From Hyposmocoma kahamanoa (Eukaryota; Arthropoda; Insecta; Lepidoptera; Cosmopterigidae), in the NCBI RefSeq assembly GCF_003589595.1, contig NW_020653391.1, forward strand, positions 3,849,641-3,913,640: a stretch of DNA of 64,000 nucleotides, written 5' to 3'. Both the position numbers and the translations under genes were made by a program. The notes under the pieces are model-generated. The model was not told the DNA's origin and did no database searches. It saw only the letters and a list, made by a program, of their open reading frames with translations. The number at the start of each line of letters is the position of its first letter. Position 1 is the stretch's first letter. This document shows, in pieces, positions 43,545 through 55,119 of the stretch.

Positions 43545-43718
43545 CCCGCACGAGGGAAACCCTGTATCGCGGGTGCCATGAACATAATATAGACAATTAC
43601 AAATTACACCCAAACTCATTTATTAGGACATAGAAATATTTCTCTCGATCTAGGAATTTAACCCGGGACCTCTGCGTGGCAAAGCACCGTGGTAACCTTT
43701 CGGCCATAGAGGCAGTTC
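43545..43718 (-). repeat. SINE B, copy 6
   Basis: Plus strand 'gcacgagggaaaccctgtat', 'cgcgggtgccatgaac', 'ctctgcgtggcaaagcacc' and 'ggccatagaggcagtt' are the reverse of SINE B. Confidence 0.88.
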
Positions 43719-44462
43719 AAATGTTCCAAATTCAAATAAAAAGAAACGGCCGCCGTGCAAATGCTGAATAATTTTTTTCGGAAACTACACGCTAGGGATA
43801 AGAACATTTTTGCTAATGATTGAAAACCAGGTTTTTTAACATCAATAGATTTTTTTGGTCAATTTCATTTTCAAATTCAAGTTATAAATTTGACCAGAAA
43901 ATCAACGGTATTAAAAAAGTATTTAAAACCCTGTTTTTCAGTTATAGACAAAAAGCGTGATCCGTAGACACTTTTGATGGGTATATTATATATAGAAGAG
44001 GATGCTTGAAGGAATGATATAGAAGTCGTCAAATTCACTATTACAGCCGAATCCGACATTTTACCTCCGCACCTATGAGAATGTGGTACATTTTACAGCC
44101 AACTAACATGACCTCAAGCAAAGTATTTAGAGTTAAAGCATTAAAATTCAAGCGGAAGCTGTTAATTTCCACATCTTTGCGGCGCGGGCGCAAGCGATGG
44201 CGCGTACCGTCACGGGTGGCTGCGCGCGCAACTGGAGCAAAGGTGAAAGAACATGGGGAAACGCAACGGCGCACTTTTGAGATGGTACGGTACATAAGTT
44301 AGTAAAATTGAGGTGATATGAAGTACATAGAATAATTTGCTCCATCGTCAAATTGCATTGGTCTCTGGAGCCGTTTTGATCTAACTGGATATTTTCAAAA
44401 GTCATTGCATTTCAAACTCATTGGTTTTCTATCTCGAAGGTGTACTTTTTATAACAAAAGTT
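43719..44462. other. Gene-free stretch with a CpG-rich patch
   Basis: 44178-44275 is CpG-rich ('tttgcggcgcgggcgcaagc', 'tcacgggtggctgcgcgcgc') and so open on several frames, with no domain recognised. Confidence 0.35.
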
Positions 44463-44575
44463 AGTCGTCAAAATCGCCCTGGTGTGGCACAGACGCAAGT
44501 TCGAATCCTGTCAAATCGAAGAAATTTTTCTTTGCATGTATATTATATATTTGTGTTAATAATCATAACAAAGTT
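44463..44575 (+). repeat. SINE E-like copy 4
   Basis: 'tggtgtggcacagacg', a perfect B box 'gttcgaatcc', then 'aaatcgaagaaatttttctt' and 'gttaataatcataac', in the order of SINE E. It overlaps a 143-codon frame that I reject as a gene. Confidence 0.55.
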
Positions 44576-45694
44576 CCAAAGGTTGTATTTACATCTACTC
44601 CTGGGAATAAGATCATTTAATGACAGAAAGCGCAGTGAAACCTGCTTAAATTTATTAAAATTTCCAATCGCAAATAATAATGTTATAAAGTGTATTGTAC
44701 ACGCGGTGGCCCTATACTTAGTTTTTTTTAGAATTAGAAAAACTGGAAACAAAGAAGCAGCGGTTGTAAACCTTTTTCTTCAGACATTAAATCATAAAAA
44801 GTTTCCGTTTAATGTTTGGAAGCTCTGTTTCTTTAAATTTGTGACAGTGTAAGACTTCGAAATACGTTAAGCATGTAAAATAGAAAAAAATCATTTAATC
44901 TTTTTTGACTTTTAAAGTTAATAATAAATTCATAAAGATAGTAAATATGTTTTAAATTATTATTTGTAAATATGCACAGTATATAATAAATTTCTTAGCT
45001 AAGAAAATGAGGGATGAAATGGCGCCTGATAAAAGACCCAGCATTACTTACAAGCCTAATTTTTAACCTGTGGGCCGTAAAAGAGTCATTGAATTGAAGT
45101 CATGAAGTTAATACACCAGGGGTCCAATTGTTAGCGCGCATAGGCATCGATCCGAATACATTCCAACCACATGTAGTGCCGCGGAGTTTTGTATACATGT
45201 GCAATTAAGTAGTATTTTGAGTTATTGGTCTGGATTTTATTAAGTATTTTCTTGATGTACCCATTTTCTAATGAAACTAACATGTTCAATAACGATCAAA
45301 TCCCCTATATAAATAAAGATTTAAAACAAAATTAAAATTTTCTGTTGAGTGCGTAAAATGACACTCGAACCAAAAGGTTGATTTGGAGGTCATGTCTTGG
45401 GACACCTCGTATACCTATGAAGAGATAATACCATGAACTTGGCAAAAATTATCGCTGTAAAATATTATTAGAAGGTAATTGGAAATAGTATGGGTTTTAT
45501 AAGTAAAACTCACCAATAAAAAGGCCAAGTTTGCTTTGAATGTTTGACAATATCAAATAAAAACCCAATGACCTAATCAGTACATTGCTGCGGCAAACCG
45601 TAAGGTCAATTTCATGAATAATGTTAACTTACAGCGTGTTTCATTTAAAAAAAGATTTCACGCTCATTTAATATAATTTCCTTCTTTTTAACAC
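44576..45694. other. Gene-free AT-rich stretch
   Basis: No gene or defined repeat recognised. Confidence 0.4.
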
Positions 45695-45896
45695 GCAGTC
45701 ACATAGCCCTACACTAGAGAAACCCTATATCGCGGGTGCCATGGACACACACATAGGTAAACAGCCACAAATCACACCCAAACGCACGAGAGAAATAAAT
45801 GTAGGCCATACAAATATTTCTCCCGGCTCGGGAACCGAACCGGTGACCTCTGCGTGGCAGTCTAGGATGATAACCGTTCGTCCATGGAGGTAGTTA
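45695..45896 (-). repeat. SINE B, copy 7
   Basis: 'acactagagaaaccctatat', 'cgcgggtgccatggacac', 'tctcccggctcgggaaccga' and 'gataaccgttcgtccatgga': the reverse of SINE B, near full length. Confidence 0.9.
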
Positions 45897-47204
45897 CATA
45901 CTGAGCTCTTTTTATTAGATATTGAACCTCCTCGTACAAAGTTAAACGCATATTAATACTTTTAAGATTTAAATTCAACCGTATGCAGCTTACAATAAGA
46001 CCGTTCAAAGTTCAGTGTGTCAAACTCATCATTTATCATAGATTGATATAGTCATCCAGGATCGAGGAGGAATTGGAATCGGATAGAGCTAGGCTAGGCT
46101 ACCATGGCTTTTTTGACAGTAAAGACATTGACAGTTAAGCATAAATTTAAAAATAAGTATTCCATAATTTATCCGCGCAAATAATGCGACTTGCCAACAG
46201 TTTTTATGGTGTACGCACTGGCATTCAGTCAAACAGCCTAGCTTGCGGTAACCTCCGCCTATATAGACATTTGCGATAGGTACTAAGTAAGCATTCTTCA
46301 TGTCGCAAATGCATCGCCGACTGTGAGACGTAAGACTTTAAGTCTCAATTGCCCTGCGCTATTCCTACCATTTACACACAATTGTACCTATTTGGGGTAG
46401 AATTAAAACATTGGTATCCATCCGGGAGGTTTCAATATAGACTACTCCACCACCAATTGCAGTAAAGTCACAATTGACACCTACAACGGGATGGAAGATA
46501 TTTACATTTGTAATATTATCATGTGCTAGAAATCCAAAACCAATTATTTCCCGAAATTCGGCTCTTATAACTACGTTAAATGGGACGTATGCAGGTGGAC
46601 AGTTTTTGTAAATGCCTTAAAAATATAAATAATTTAGTCTAAAGACTAACATTAAAACCATCAACAAAGGAAAAAGTAAAGAAAGAAAAAAATACATTTA
46701 TTTGACTACCACAAATGACACCACAAAAACAAAATAGAAGAAAAAAATAATAAAATGTTTCAAAAGTATAAAAAATAACCGCATCGTCACAGAAACATCT
46801 ACGACTACTTCAATGTAGTCTTGGATTACGAATAATGATATACTTTAGTTATATATCTTCTAGTGCACACTATAGCCAATTTTAAAACATGCAGTAAACA
46901 CACTTTAGGGGCGAAAAGATTTCCAGCTAACTGGTGAGCTCCAACCGATTGGGCAATGCATTTGCATAGGTCCTAACCCGCCCTCGTTGCGAGTTGATTG
47001 CATGTTTACGCTTATTTAAATTAACCGATTTTTGCGTTTGTTTTAAAAGAGCTATTGAAACAGCAGTGTTTGATATTGTACTATCCAATGACTTTGATTA
47101 ATAGCATTACTTTTATACAGCAAAAATACAAAAATTGAAAAAGTTAGGCGGACTATCCACTGGGGCGTGGTTGCCGTCACTTGTAGAGATTAGCATATAT
47201 TAAG
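45897..47204. other. Gene-free stretch
   Basis: No gene or defined repeat. The 70-codon minus frame at 46089-46301 is cysteine-containing but matches nothing I know. Confidence 0.4.
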
Positions 47205-47660
47205 TACCTTTATCGGAAATAAAACTATTTTTTCGGTTCTAAATCGCGTATACATTTTTTTCCAAACAACCAATGTTTCGGGCTCTTTACAGGTTTCATA
47301 ACCACGACTTACAGAGATGGTAAAGTTATCGACTGATTAGAATAGAATAGAAACCATTTCTTACAAAACGCAACAACACAAAAATAGACGGAAAGAAATA
47401 AAACAAAACGATAAAGCTAAATTAATACAAAAATAAAATAGAATAATAAAATAATAAAATAAAATTAATTAAAATTATAATCTTAGTAATAGGTAATGAA
47501 ATGACAATAAAGATAGTCAACACTATTGTGTACTAAGTAGATGTCATTTGTACGGCTGTAGCGTACGTAAAAGGATCCACTCAGCTTTTTTTTCAGTGGA
47601 CCCTAAATGTCTAATGTTAATGCAAAACCATACTTTTTTTCACTATAGTAACAAATGTAA
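47205..47660 (-). repeat. Family F element, copy 7, interrupted
   Basis: 47205-47340 ('aataaaactattttttcggt' to 'gtaaagttatcgactgatta') and 47605-47660 ('aaatgtctaatgttaatgca' to 'actatagtaacaaatg') are consecutive parts of family F. The 265 bp between them is an insertion, A-rich at its left side, containing 'tagcgtacgtaaaaggatcc'. Confidence 0.75.
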
Positions 47661-47883
47661 CTAAGAGATCCCGAGTACACACAACAACGTAAGTATCCTT
47701 ATTATCCAAAATGCGTAGTTAGTCGTAAGATAATTATACAATTGTAAGTGTCATTTTGAATGACACGTACAATTGAATTTAATAGGGAAACGGTTATAAG
47801 CAGTCATTTGTTTTTAATCTTTATTTAATTAGGAACTGTTGCACAATGTATGTATGCATATGCAAGTTCCTTTGTATCCTACA
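47661..47883. other. Gene-free stretch
   Basis: Nothing recognised. The LINE at 47884 may contribute the AATAAA-like 'aattaaataaag' (minus strand) near 47820. Confidence 0.35.
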
Positions 47884-48110
47884 CTATAGCTTAGATGTCA
47901 TAGCGGCGCTGCTGGAGAACCAATTTAACAACCAGGGACAGCTTTTTGCCTGTTTCGTGTGAGGATTGCTTAGTATACAATTTATAGCACCTAGGGATGT
48001 TCGGTTGATCTGTAGGTCTCTCATCAACACCGCCCTCTGTTGTTCGTAACGGACATATTCCAGTAACAAATGATATGCATCTTCCACTACTCCACATGAC
48101 TAGCAATTAG
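47884..48110 (-). pseudogene. I/R1-like LINE, C-terminal remnant
   Basis: Minus-strand translation: S-C-G-V-V-E-D-A-Y-H-L-L-L-E-Y-V-R-Y-E-Q-Q-R, then L-G-A-I-N-C-I-L-S-N-P and K-Q-A-K-S before a stop. The pattern 'CGxxEDxxHLLxECxxxxxxR ... ILxxP ... AK' is the cysteine-histidine C-terminal end of many I- and R1-like LINE polymerases in insects. Truncated upstream. Confidence 0.6.
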
Positions 48111-48550
48111 GAAAATTGTTTTTTTTTCATTAAGAAAGCAAAAGTCATTTGTTTCAAAAACAAAGAATATCGATAATTTAAACATTCAAATAATAAAACA
48201 CTTAAATAGCAATTCTCGTGTTAAGCCGATTTGACAACATACCCTACTACTTGTAGCTCCAATTGAAGGTAATTGTGCAGAAATTATCCCAGGTAATTCA
48301 CTTACCTAAGATAATTTCACTTACCTGGGACTTAATGTAAAATTTGATGCAAAATATGTGTCATCAAAGACTTGACGTAAAAATGTGTCATCATCCTTAT
48401 ATTTAGCCCACACAAACCTACTGCTGCTTTCTAAGAAGATGGGACTACATGTGTATAATAAAAATTTGAAAACTTTGTGTGCGACAAGGCGGATCACAGT
48501 GCAGTCTTGTAATGTCTTTATAACCTGTGTATACTTTTGATTTAAAAACA
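48111..48550. other. Gene-free stretch
   Basis: A short imperfect direct repeat 'cccaggtaattcacttacct' and 'ttcacttacctgggac' at 48288-48330 forms a partial palindrome. No gene. Confidence 0.4.
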
Positions 48551-48745
48551 TTTTTTTTTTATAATATTGAGTGACGTGACGAACAAGTCGTGCGCCTGAT
48601 GGTGAGCTACAAGTCTATCCATAACAGTTGCACTCTCAGAACTCAGAGCTTTGTATCGCAAAGATCTAGGAGCAACGCCACTGCGCCCGTCACCCTGAGA
48701 CATAAGTTGGCAAGTTCCATGTGCCTGTAATTTCACAAGCACATA
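48551..48745 (-). repeat. Family A element, copy 17 (3' two-thirds)
   Basis: Begins with the reversed A tail 'tttttttttataatatt' and runs to 'catgtgcctgtaatttcaca'. Confidence 0.9.
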
Positions 48746-50000
48746 TATTTTTAAGAATTTAAAGACCTCTTCTTGAAGCTCTCTTATTTATTCTAAAGTT
48801 CTTAATAGCCCAATAATTTATTAGCGTTTAGTCAAAAATGTTTCGGTAGGCAAAGTAAGCACTACCTATCATGATCTAATCATCAAACTAAGCCCTAGTC
48901 GGACAAAAGACTCCCAATTACACATAATACGACACAACAAAGACTTTACACGAGTACAGGTATTATAAAGCACATATACATTGAACAATATGCGCCCTTC
49001 ACTGTGCAATATGTGTGCATTTTGCGCAATCATGTGTAAATTCGCGCAACAGTTCGGTGCAATGGTCGTGCGAAAAATTTTCTTGTTAACTTGCGTTTCA
49101 TTGTCAGTGTTTGTGTGAATTGTACTTAATGGTTAGATTGGTTGATAGATTAATTGATGGTTACGACATTCATTTGGAGTTTATGACTGTAGACAATAAG
49201 TTTTTTTGGAATATTTATGCTTTGGCCACACCACTGACGCTGTTGACACTGACTGTACGTCATATAAGGCCGGGTACTCATTCGCGAGCTGTACCTATAA
49301 CGTGACAGATACAGTAACGAGGTTCTAGTGAGTACGCGTGAAACAGTCTTCACTCGCTCGAATGAGTAGCTGGTTATCGTCAGCTCACTGCGACCCGCAC
49401 ACGTTCCATTCGCGGCAAGCTCGCGAACCACGTGCACACTATGATTTTTGGTAACATAACGATGGAGAGCGACGGCTTTCTAGAATAGTGGTTTGTCTCA
49501 AAAGCATCTAATTCCCCACGAGAAGATGATTTCAAAAACTGAGACGTCAGCTGCGCAACATTGACATATTGTACTCAATTCAACATTGTCATCATGTTAA
49601 AATATCGACGTCCCGTTCACAATAAAATTTACCATTTTTTGAACAAATCTCGGTATTAAGTCAAAAAAAGAAGTATTTTAGATTGAGCCACTATTTTTGA
49701 AAAGCAGCGACATGTTTAGTACTGCAATAATAATAATTTAACAGTTCCTAGCACAAATAACGTGCAGAAGACTATAATTGGAAAAAAAATTGTAAATACG
49801 TAAAACTAAAGACGAACTAGAATTTGGCGACAAAAAATTGTTGTCCTTATTGTGCTTTTCACAACGTTATCCCAAATCAGTTTGTCTAAAGCTTCGAATT
49901 ATTAGATCTTAAAGAAACATTACCTTACAAAAAGGTATAACCAAACTTAATATTATAAATGCGAAAGTAACTCTGTCTGTTTCACGCCTAAACAGCTTAT
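48746..50000. other. Gene-free stretch with CpG-rich patch
   Basis: 49265-49435 is CpG-rich with partly inverted words ('gtactcattcgcgagctg', 'gctcgaatgagtagctgg'), perhaps a decayed foldback element. 49951-49995 ('aaatgcgaaagtaactctgt') resembles a common lepidopteran repeat. No gene. Confidence 0.35.
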
Positions 50001-50275
50001 TAGTAACAGAAGAGCTCCTTGTGAAAGAGTTCGTCCCGACCAGTACTGCCACCTTACCTATTTCTGCCGCCAAGCGGTAATGTTAGCATTACTGTGTCCC
50101 GGTTTTGAAGGGTAAGGGTGCTGGTGAAATTACAGGGGGGACTTCGCCCACTTACGTCGCAGGGTGACTTTGCGATGATTGCCCTGAGTGGCACTGAAAC
50201 TGTTATGGACAGGCGTGTAGCTTACCATCAGGCGCACTGTTGTTCGTACCATCACTTGATATTATAAATAAAAAA
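50001..50275 (+). repeat. Family A element, copy 18
   Basis: 'ttagtaacagaagagctcct' to 'accatcacttgatattataa', with a short deletion around 'tgcgatgattgccctg'; A-rich tail follows. Confidence 0.9.
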
Positions 50276-51476
50276 TAGAAACAGAAAGAAAAGCCAAAAA
50301 TTTTGATGAATTTTGGTATAGAGATGGTGATACCTAGGAGAAGAACGTAGGCTACTTTTTGCCACTAAAATAAATCTTAAAGGGGGTGAAATAGATTGAA
50401 AGTTTGTATTGGGGTGAAATAAAACTATGAAAATTAAAATAGTACAGTAGGCTATTCGAAGTATTTATTCTAGGCAGACAAAGTCGCGGACACCAGATAT
50501 TCTTAAATACATGTCGAATTAACAGAAAATCCATGCCCCTAGAAGAAGACCAGACCAAATAGGCTCTTGTTACAACACACCTTCAACATAGATACACACC
50601 ATATTGCTTTTATATAATTTTGGTCGGAAAATGTAGATAAAACCCCGATGGAAAAAGGCGTGAAGTTTAGACACATGTATGCATGTCTCTCAGAAGAAAA
50701 CTATAAAAATAAATATTGCTTGATGCTTTTTGCAATATTTATTTTCAATAAAAGTAAATATTGTAAAAAGTTGACATATTATAGCTTTCCAACAAACTAT
50801 CATAACATTGGTTGATTGTTATTTTACTACGTGTATACATAAAGCAGGTGATTGTACCAGTGGACTTCTGTAAAAAGCATCATCAGCTGTGGCAAAAGAA
50901 CTCTAGTACCCCCCTCTTTTACAATTTGTCAGTCAAGGCCGCTTGCCCAAAGTTGTGGCGCAAAAGAATTAATTGCACCACTACAGATTGGTGTAGTGCA
51001 CAGGGTGCTATTGCCTATAGTTTATATGAGCTAATATATAAGTATAATCACAGTAACGTTTCTTTTACCAGTTGGTGATTTACTTTACCAAACCAGGTGA
51101 AGTAATTGACTGTAACCATTTACTACGTGGGCTTCCAAAAGAAGTCCTATGAGCTGAAGCAAATAACTATTTTACAATCTCCATCACATAATCACAGTAT
51201 AGTATCTTTCACCAGATGGTGGTTAACAAACATAACCTCCTAATTCCGATTTGGTAAATTTTACCGAAAACTAAAAATATTTTGAATTTAAATGAAAATA
51301 ATCTATCGTAGCCTGTGTAAAATACAGTCAAGTGCCTAGCGGAACTGCATTGCGCCTGCCAATGGTTAGTGCTGTTCGCTTGCAGTTCCACGCCGATTGC
51401 ACGTCGACTGCAATGGAAGTCGTTTTTATTCCAAGGCAGTTGCAATATTATGTTAACAATATTTTTTTTTAAATAC
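50276..51476. other. Gene-free stretch
   Basis: The overlapping frames at 50812-51078 have no domain. 51300-51440 has inverted words ('gcggaactgcattgcg', 'cgcttgcagttccacg') suggesting another foldback-type element next to the MITE at 51477. Confidence 0.35.
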
Positions 51477-51675
51477 GGGTGCGTACAGATCTAGCGAAAG
51501 CGCAGCAAATGCGCCTGTTTGCGATCGGCTTGCGAGCTGCACACGTGCTTTACTTAGTTCGAACTCTCCGCATGCCGCTCTAATATATTAACATGTATTT
51601 AGCTACATGCATGCAGCACGCGTGTAGCGCACGTGCAGCGCATTCGTGGCACATTCGCCAGATCTGTACGCACCC
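51477..51675. mobile_element. MITE, 199 bp, with terminal inverted repeats
   Basis: Left 'gggtgcgtacagatct' pairs perfectly with right 'agatctgtacgcaccc', and the similarity continues imperfectly inward. The interior is GC-rich and full of GC-type words ('gcacgtgcagcgcattc'). No coding capacity. A target duplication is not clear. Confidence 0.85.
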
Positions 51676-51789
51676 AAACGATCTCTATAGCAGCACAATT
51701 TGTACAACAGCACACTGGCTGCAAAATTACGTAAACATATTGTAAGTAGCATAGAATTCGATTTCAATCCTAAGTACAAAGGTACGTGT

Positions 51790-52016
51790 CTTTAGTGGCC
51801 CAACGGTATGCAATGTGACCTTGAATGTGGAGGTTTTAAGTACGATTTCCTGAAGATCGGATTTGGGAAATGAAGATTTTTTCTTAAATAGGTGAATTCC
51901 GTGGCATTACTGTGGTTACAGGAAATTTTTGTTTCAGAGCAGGAAATTCCCTGTACTCGTAGTACAGGGAATTCCCTGCTCTGAAACCAGATAATTGGTG
52001 TGCTTGTCTGGCACAT
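51790..52016 (+). repeat. SINE C, copy 4, with internal hairpin
   Basis: Head 'tttagtggcccaacggtatg', degraded B box, body, then the tail 'agtacagggaattccctgct' and 'gaaaccagataattggtg'. Immediately before the tail lies an inverted copy of it: arms 51931-51957 and 51961-51987 (27 bp, one mismatch, 3-base loop). Confidence 0.9.
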
Positions 52017-52587
52017 AGAATAAGTACAGTAAACCTGTCATATTTTTCATTGCAATTTTAAACCTGCATTCTATCTTATTACAAGACTATAAGTAAGTAC
52101 TGATTGCTAAAAAAAAGAACGAAGATAATCATATGAAACTGCTATAAAAAGTCAGACATGCCGTCAGACATAGTTTACCTACAAAGGCAGCATCATAAAC
52201 AATTCCAAATAGTTTTATAGCCTCTATAAAAGTCCAACACCCTGTGCATACGTAAGAACAGTTAGCAAGCGGTCGTGCGAAAATCAGATATCGTTTTATG
52301 TATAAGTATGTACATTTACTAAGACAATGCCTCTAGCCATAAGTACGTACAGTGTTTTTCTTAATTATTAAACCTTTCTATTTCCAGAGGTCATTATTAA
52401 TCGGATTATTTCGCGATTACAAGGAGATGAGACGGTAATCCTATTTAAGATAACCTCGCAATTATTATGTACACATTAAAATTATAATAATTACGACATT
52501 TTTTTTAATACTAATGTTTTGGTGTAATAAATCCATATGTCAACATACGTCAAAAGTGTTTCAACACATGAAAGCCATAACAATTTA
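52017..52587. other. Gene-free stretch
   Basis: AT-rich; nothing recognised. Confidence 0.4.
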
Positions 52588-52862
52588 GTAGCACCTTGTG
52601 AAAATTGTTCCTCCAGGGTAGTACTACTACCACTTTACCCATTTCTGCCGCCAAGCAGTAATGTCAGTATTACTACGCGCCGGTTTTGAAGGGTAAGGGT
52701 GCTGGTGAAATGACAGGCACATGGGACTTGTCAACTTATGTCTCAGGATGGCGGGCGCATTGGCAGTGCCCCCTCAGATCTTAGCGATTTAAAGCTGTGA
52801 GTGGTACTGCAACTGTTGCGGACAGGCGCACGACATGTTCGTCCCGTCACTTAAATAAAATA
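52588..52862 (+). repeat. Family A element, copy 19
   Basis: 'tagtagcaccttgtgaaaat' to 'gttcgtcccgtcacttaaat', near full length. Confidence 0.9.
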
Positions 52863-52967
52863 TATATAAAATACGAACTACTTTACACGATTTTTGACAC
52901 ATGGCGTTAAGAACAAAAAAACAAAGATATGCAACAAGCACATAGAAAAATTCGTTAGGTCCGCTAA

Positions 52968-53095
52968 TTCGTTCCGTGGCTTAGTAAGGCACAGCGTTTG
53001 GCGAGTTTCCTGAGTGTTCTTTGTATTAATAATTGTAACAAACTACTGGAGTGATTTCTCAAAAACATTCAATAAAGTTACGAAAAACAAGAAAT
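52968..53095 (+). repeat. SINE E, copy 2 (internal deletion)
   Basis: 'tccgctaattcgttccgtgg', 'cttagtaaggcacagcg', 'ctgagtgttctttgtattaa' and 'aacaaactactggagtgatt'. The head and tail seen separately at 30462-30804 are contiguous here. Confidence 0.7.
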
Positions 53096-53212
53096 ACATG
53101 AAACAAAGTATGTATAGTGTGAAATTTTACAAGTCTCCTACTTAAGTATAAAAAAGTTTTCAACTAACATCGTTGTGGTTATATTATTCCTTTAATAATT
53201 CATTAAGTTAAT

Positions 53213-53640
53213 ATTCATCGAAGCAAGCGAAGCTTTCTTAGCATTCTCTGGTCATCTTGGATTCAATTGACAAGCGTATCAAGAGACTTATAGGAGACTC
53301 GGTATTAGTAGAGGTGAAACTGCAGAGTCTTGAACACCGTCGTAAAGTTGCCTGCTTATCGGTGTTCTACAGGATATATCACGGAGAGTGTGCGATGGAA
53401 TTTCACGATTTAATTCAGCCTTTCCCTTTCCATCACCGGGGAACTAGACGTAGGCTTGGGTTCCACCCCTATATTGTGGATATTCCAAAGATTGAGATAT
53501 GAGAGATGCGTTACGCTTCTAAATTTATACGGCGAACGGCTATGGAGTGAAATTCCCTGCCTGAAGACTTGTTCAATGAACGGTATAACTTGGGCCTTTT
53601 CAAGGCAAGAGTGCATAGGCATTATCGTTGACATTTGATG
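53213..53640 (+). pseudogene. Jockey-like LINE, C-terminal region
   Basis: Frame 53257-53502 encodes D-S-I-D-K-R-I-K-R-L-I-G-D, then F-Y-R-I-Y-H-G-E-C, and F-H-H-R-G-T-R-R-R-L-G-F-H-P. After a frameshift near 53500 the rest (W-S-E-I-P and F-K-A-R-V-H-R-H-Y in other frames) follows. This is the end of a reverse transcriptase of the same family as 42590-42965; it is older and frameshifted. No A tail is seen before the next repeat. Confidence 0.85.
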
Positions 53641-53675
53641 GATTGGGATCTTTAAACCTCTTTTGAAAAGTTGTC

Positions 53676-53977
53676 ATTTTTTTATAATACCAAGTGAACA
53701 AGTAGTGGGCCGGGTCATAAGCGACACGCCTGTCCATATTATGGACAATTACAGTGCCACTCTGAGCTTTAAAATGCAAAGATCGGAGGGCCACTGCCAC
53801 CTCGCCCGTCACCCTGAGACATAAGTTGACAAGTCCCATGTGCCTGTAATTTCACCAGCACCCATACCGTTCAAAACCGGAACACAGTAATGCTCACGTT
53901 AGTGCTTGACGGCAGAAATACGTAAGGTGGCAATACTTCCCAGGACGAACACTTTCTCAAGGAGTTCTATTGCCACT
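53676..53977 (-). repeat. Family A element, copy 20 (near full length)
   Basis: Reversed A tail 'tttttttataataccaagtg' to 'tctcaaggagttctattgcc'. Confidence 0.9.
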
Positions 53978-54947
53978 CAATTATTCTGCACGTACTTAAA
54001 TACTGCAGTCCTACATACTGCTGTAATTTAGTAGATATATAGCCTTATTGCATCAAGGGTTTCCTACCACGTATAACTTTCCTTCCTTCTCTTTTATTCT
54101 TCTCCAGATATCTTAGAGCGATTCAAAGCGGCATTTGGTTGTTTTAAGGAGAAACTTATTTATTTACTCCCTTTCACTGTCGACGGCTAAAGACATCTCA
54201 ATTTTTTAAGCCCCGTTAGTGCGTTTGCACACGACATTCGAGACTATACAAATCTAGAAGACTTACTTCCGATGTCGATTGTGCACTAAGTTCGATTAAA
54301 ATCCGAGAAAATGATGGTCCGATGCGCAAACACTTTTACACATCGGGAGGAGAATAAAAGCTTATAATTTTCGTGGTAAGAAAGTTATAGTAATAACTTG
54401 CAATAAAAGGTTATTTAGATATTTGTTAGATGTTTGTTTGAAATTGAAATTTTCCTGAAAGTTGACAATTTCTTTAAATTACGGTATTGATTTTAACGTT
54501 TCATTTTTAGAATTTCACATAGAGTACTCCACGAAATACTGACGAAATAGACTAAATAACTTGTGTACACAAGTTATTTAGTCAAAATTTACAAAGCAAG
54601 AATAAAAACAAAACGTGAACAAAACAAGTTTTTCATTTATCCTTAAAAATACGTTATTTCAGTTTAATAATAATAAGTTACAAAACTATTATTATTACTC
54701 ATACGGGTTTAGTTAATTACATTAATATTAATTTAATTACATTAATAAACGAATTATAAATAGTGTAACCGCAGCTACGTGAGATGACAGACAAACACAC
54801 GGAATGGCGTCACAATATTTATGCAAAGAGGATTTACCTACTAGAAAATGTCGGCTGCCTACTTACTTAGTTTAATATCATAAAAAACACTCATAATTTA
54901 TTATAAAATAATTGCACGTAATGAATGATAACTTATTAAATAAAAAA
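53978..54947. other. Gene-free stretch with a perfect palindrome
   Basis: Nothing coding. 54550-54583 is a 34-bp perfect palindrome without a loop, beginning 'gactaaataacttgtgt'. Confidence 0.6.
54550..54583. repeat. Perfect 34-bp palindrome
   Basis: Each 17-bp half is the exact reverse complement of the other (centre 'tgtaca'). Confidence 0.97.
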
Positions 54948-55098
54948 AAGACGACCTCATAATGTTTGTAGAATCTATTTGCCAAGTTTAATTGAAATCG
55001 GTTTATGGATTTCAAATCTAATAAGACGGATTCATCCCCTAATTTGTCATCCTTAGAGGTGGATTATTTTATTCAAATTTGAATGGGGTTACCCGTTT
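54948..55098 (-). repeat. Family D element, copy 8 (truncated)
   Basis: 'agacgacctcataatgtttg' through 'atccttagaggtggattatt' to 'atttgaatggggttaccc', stopping just before the foldback element. Confidence 0.75.
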
Positions 55099-55119
55099 AA
55101 TCCGTTAAAAATCGAACAT

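Noticed and set aside
44421..44852. 143-codon open frame on the plus strand
   Set aside because: It starts upstream of and includes a SINE E-like copy with a perfect B box, has AT-driven composition and no domain, and no splice or promoter context.
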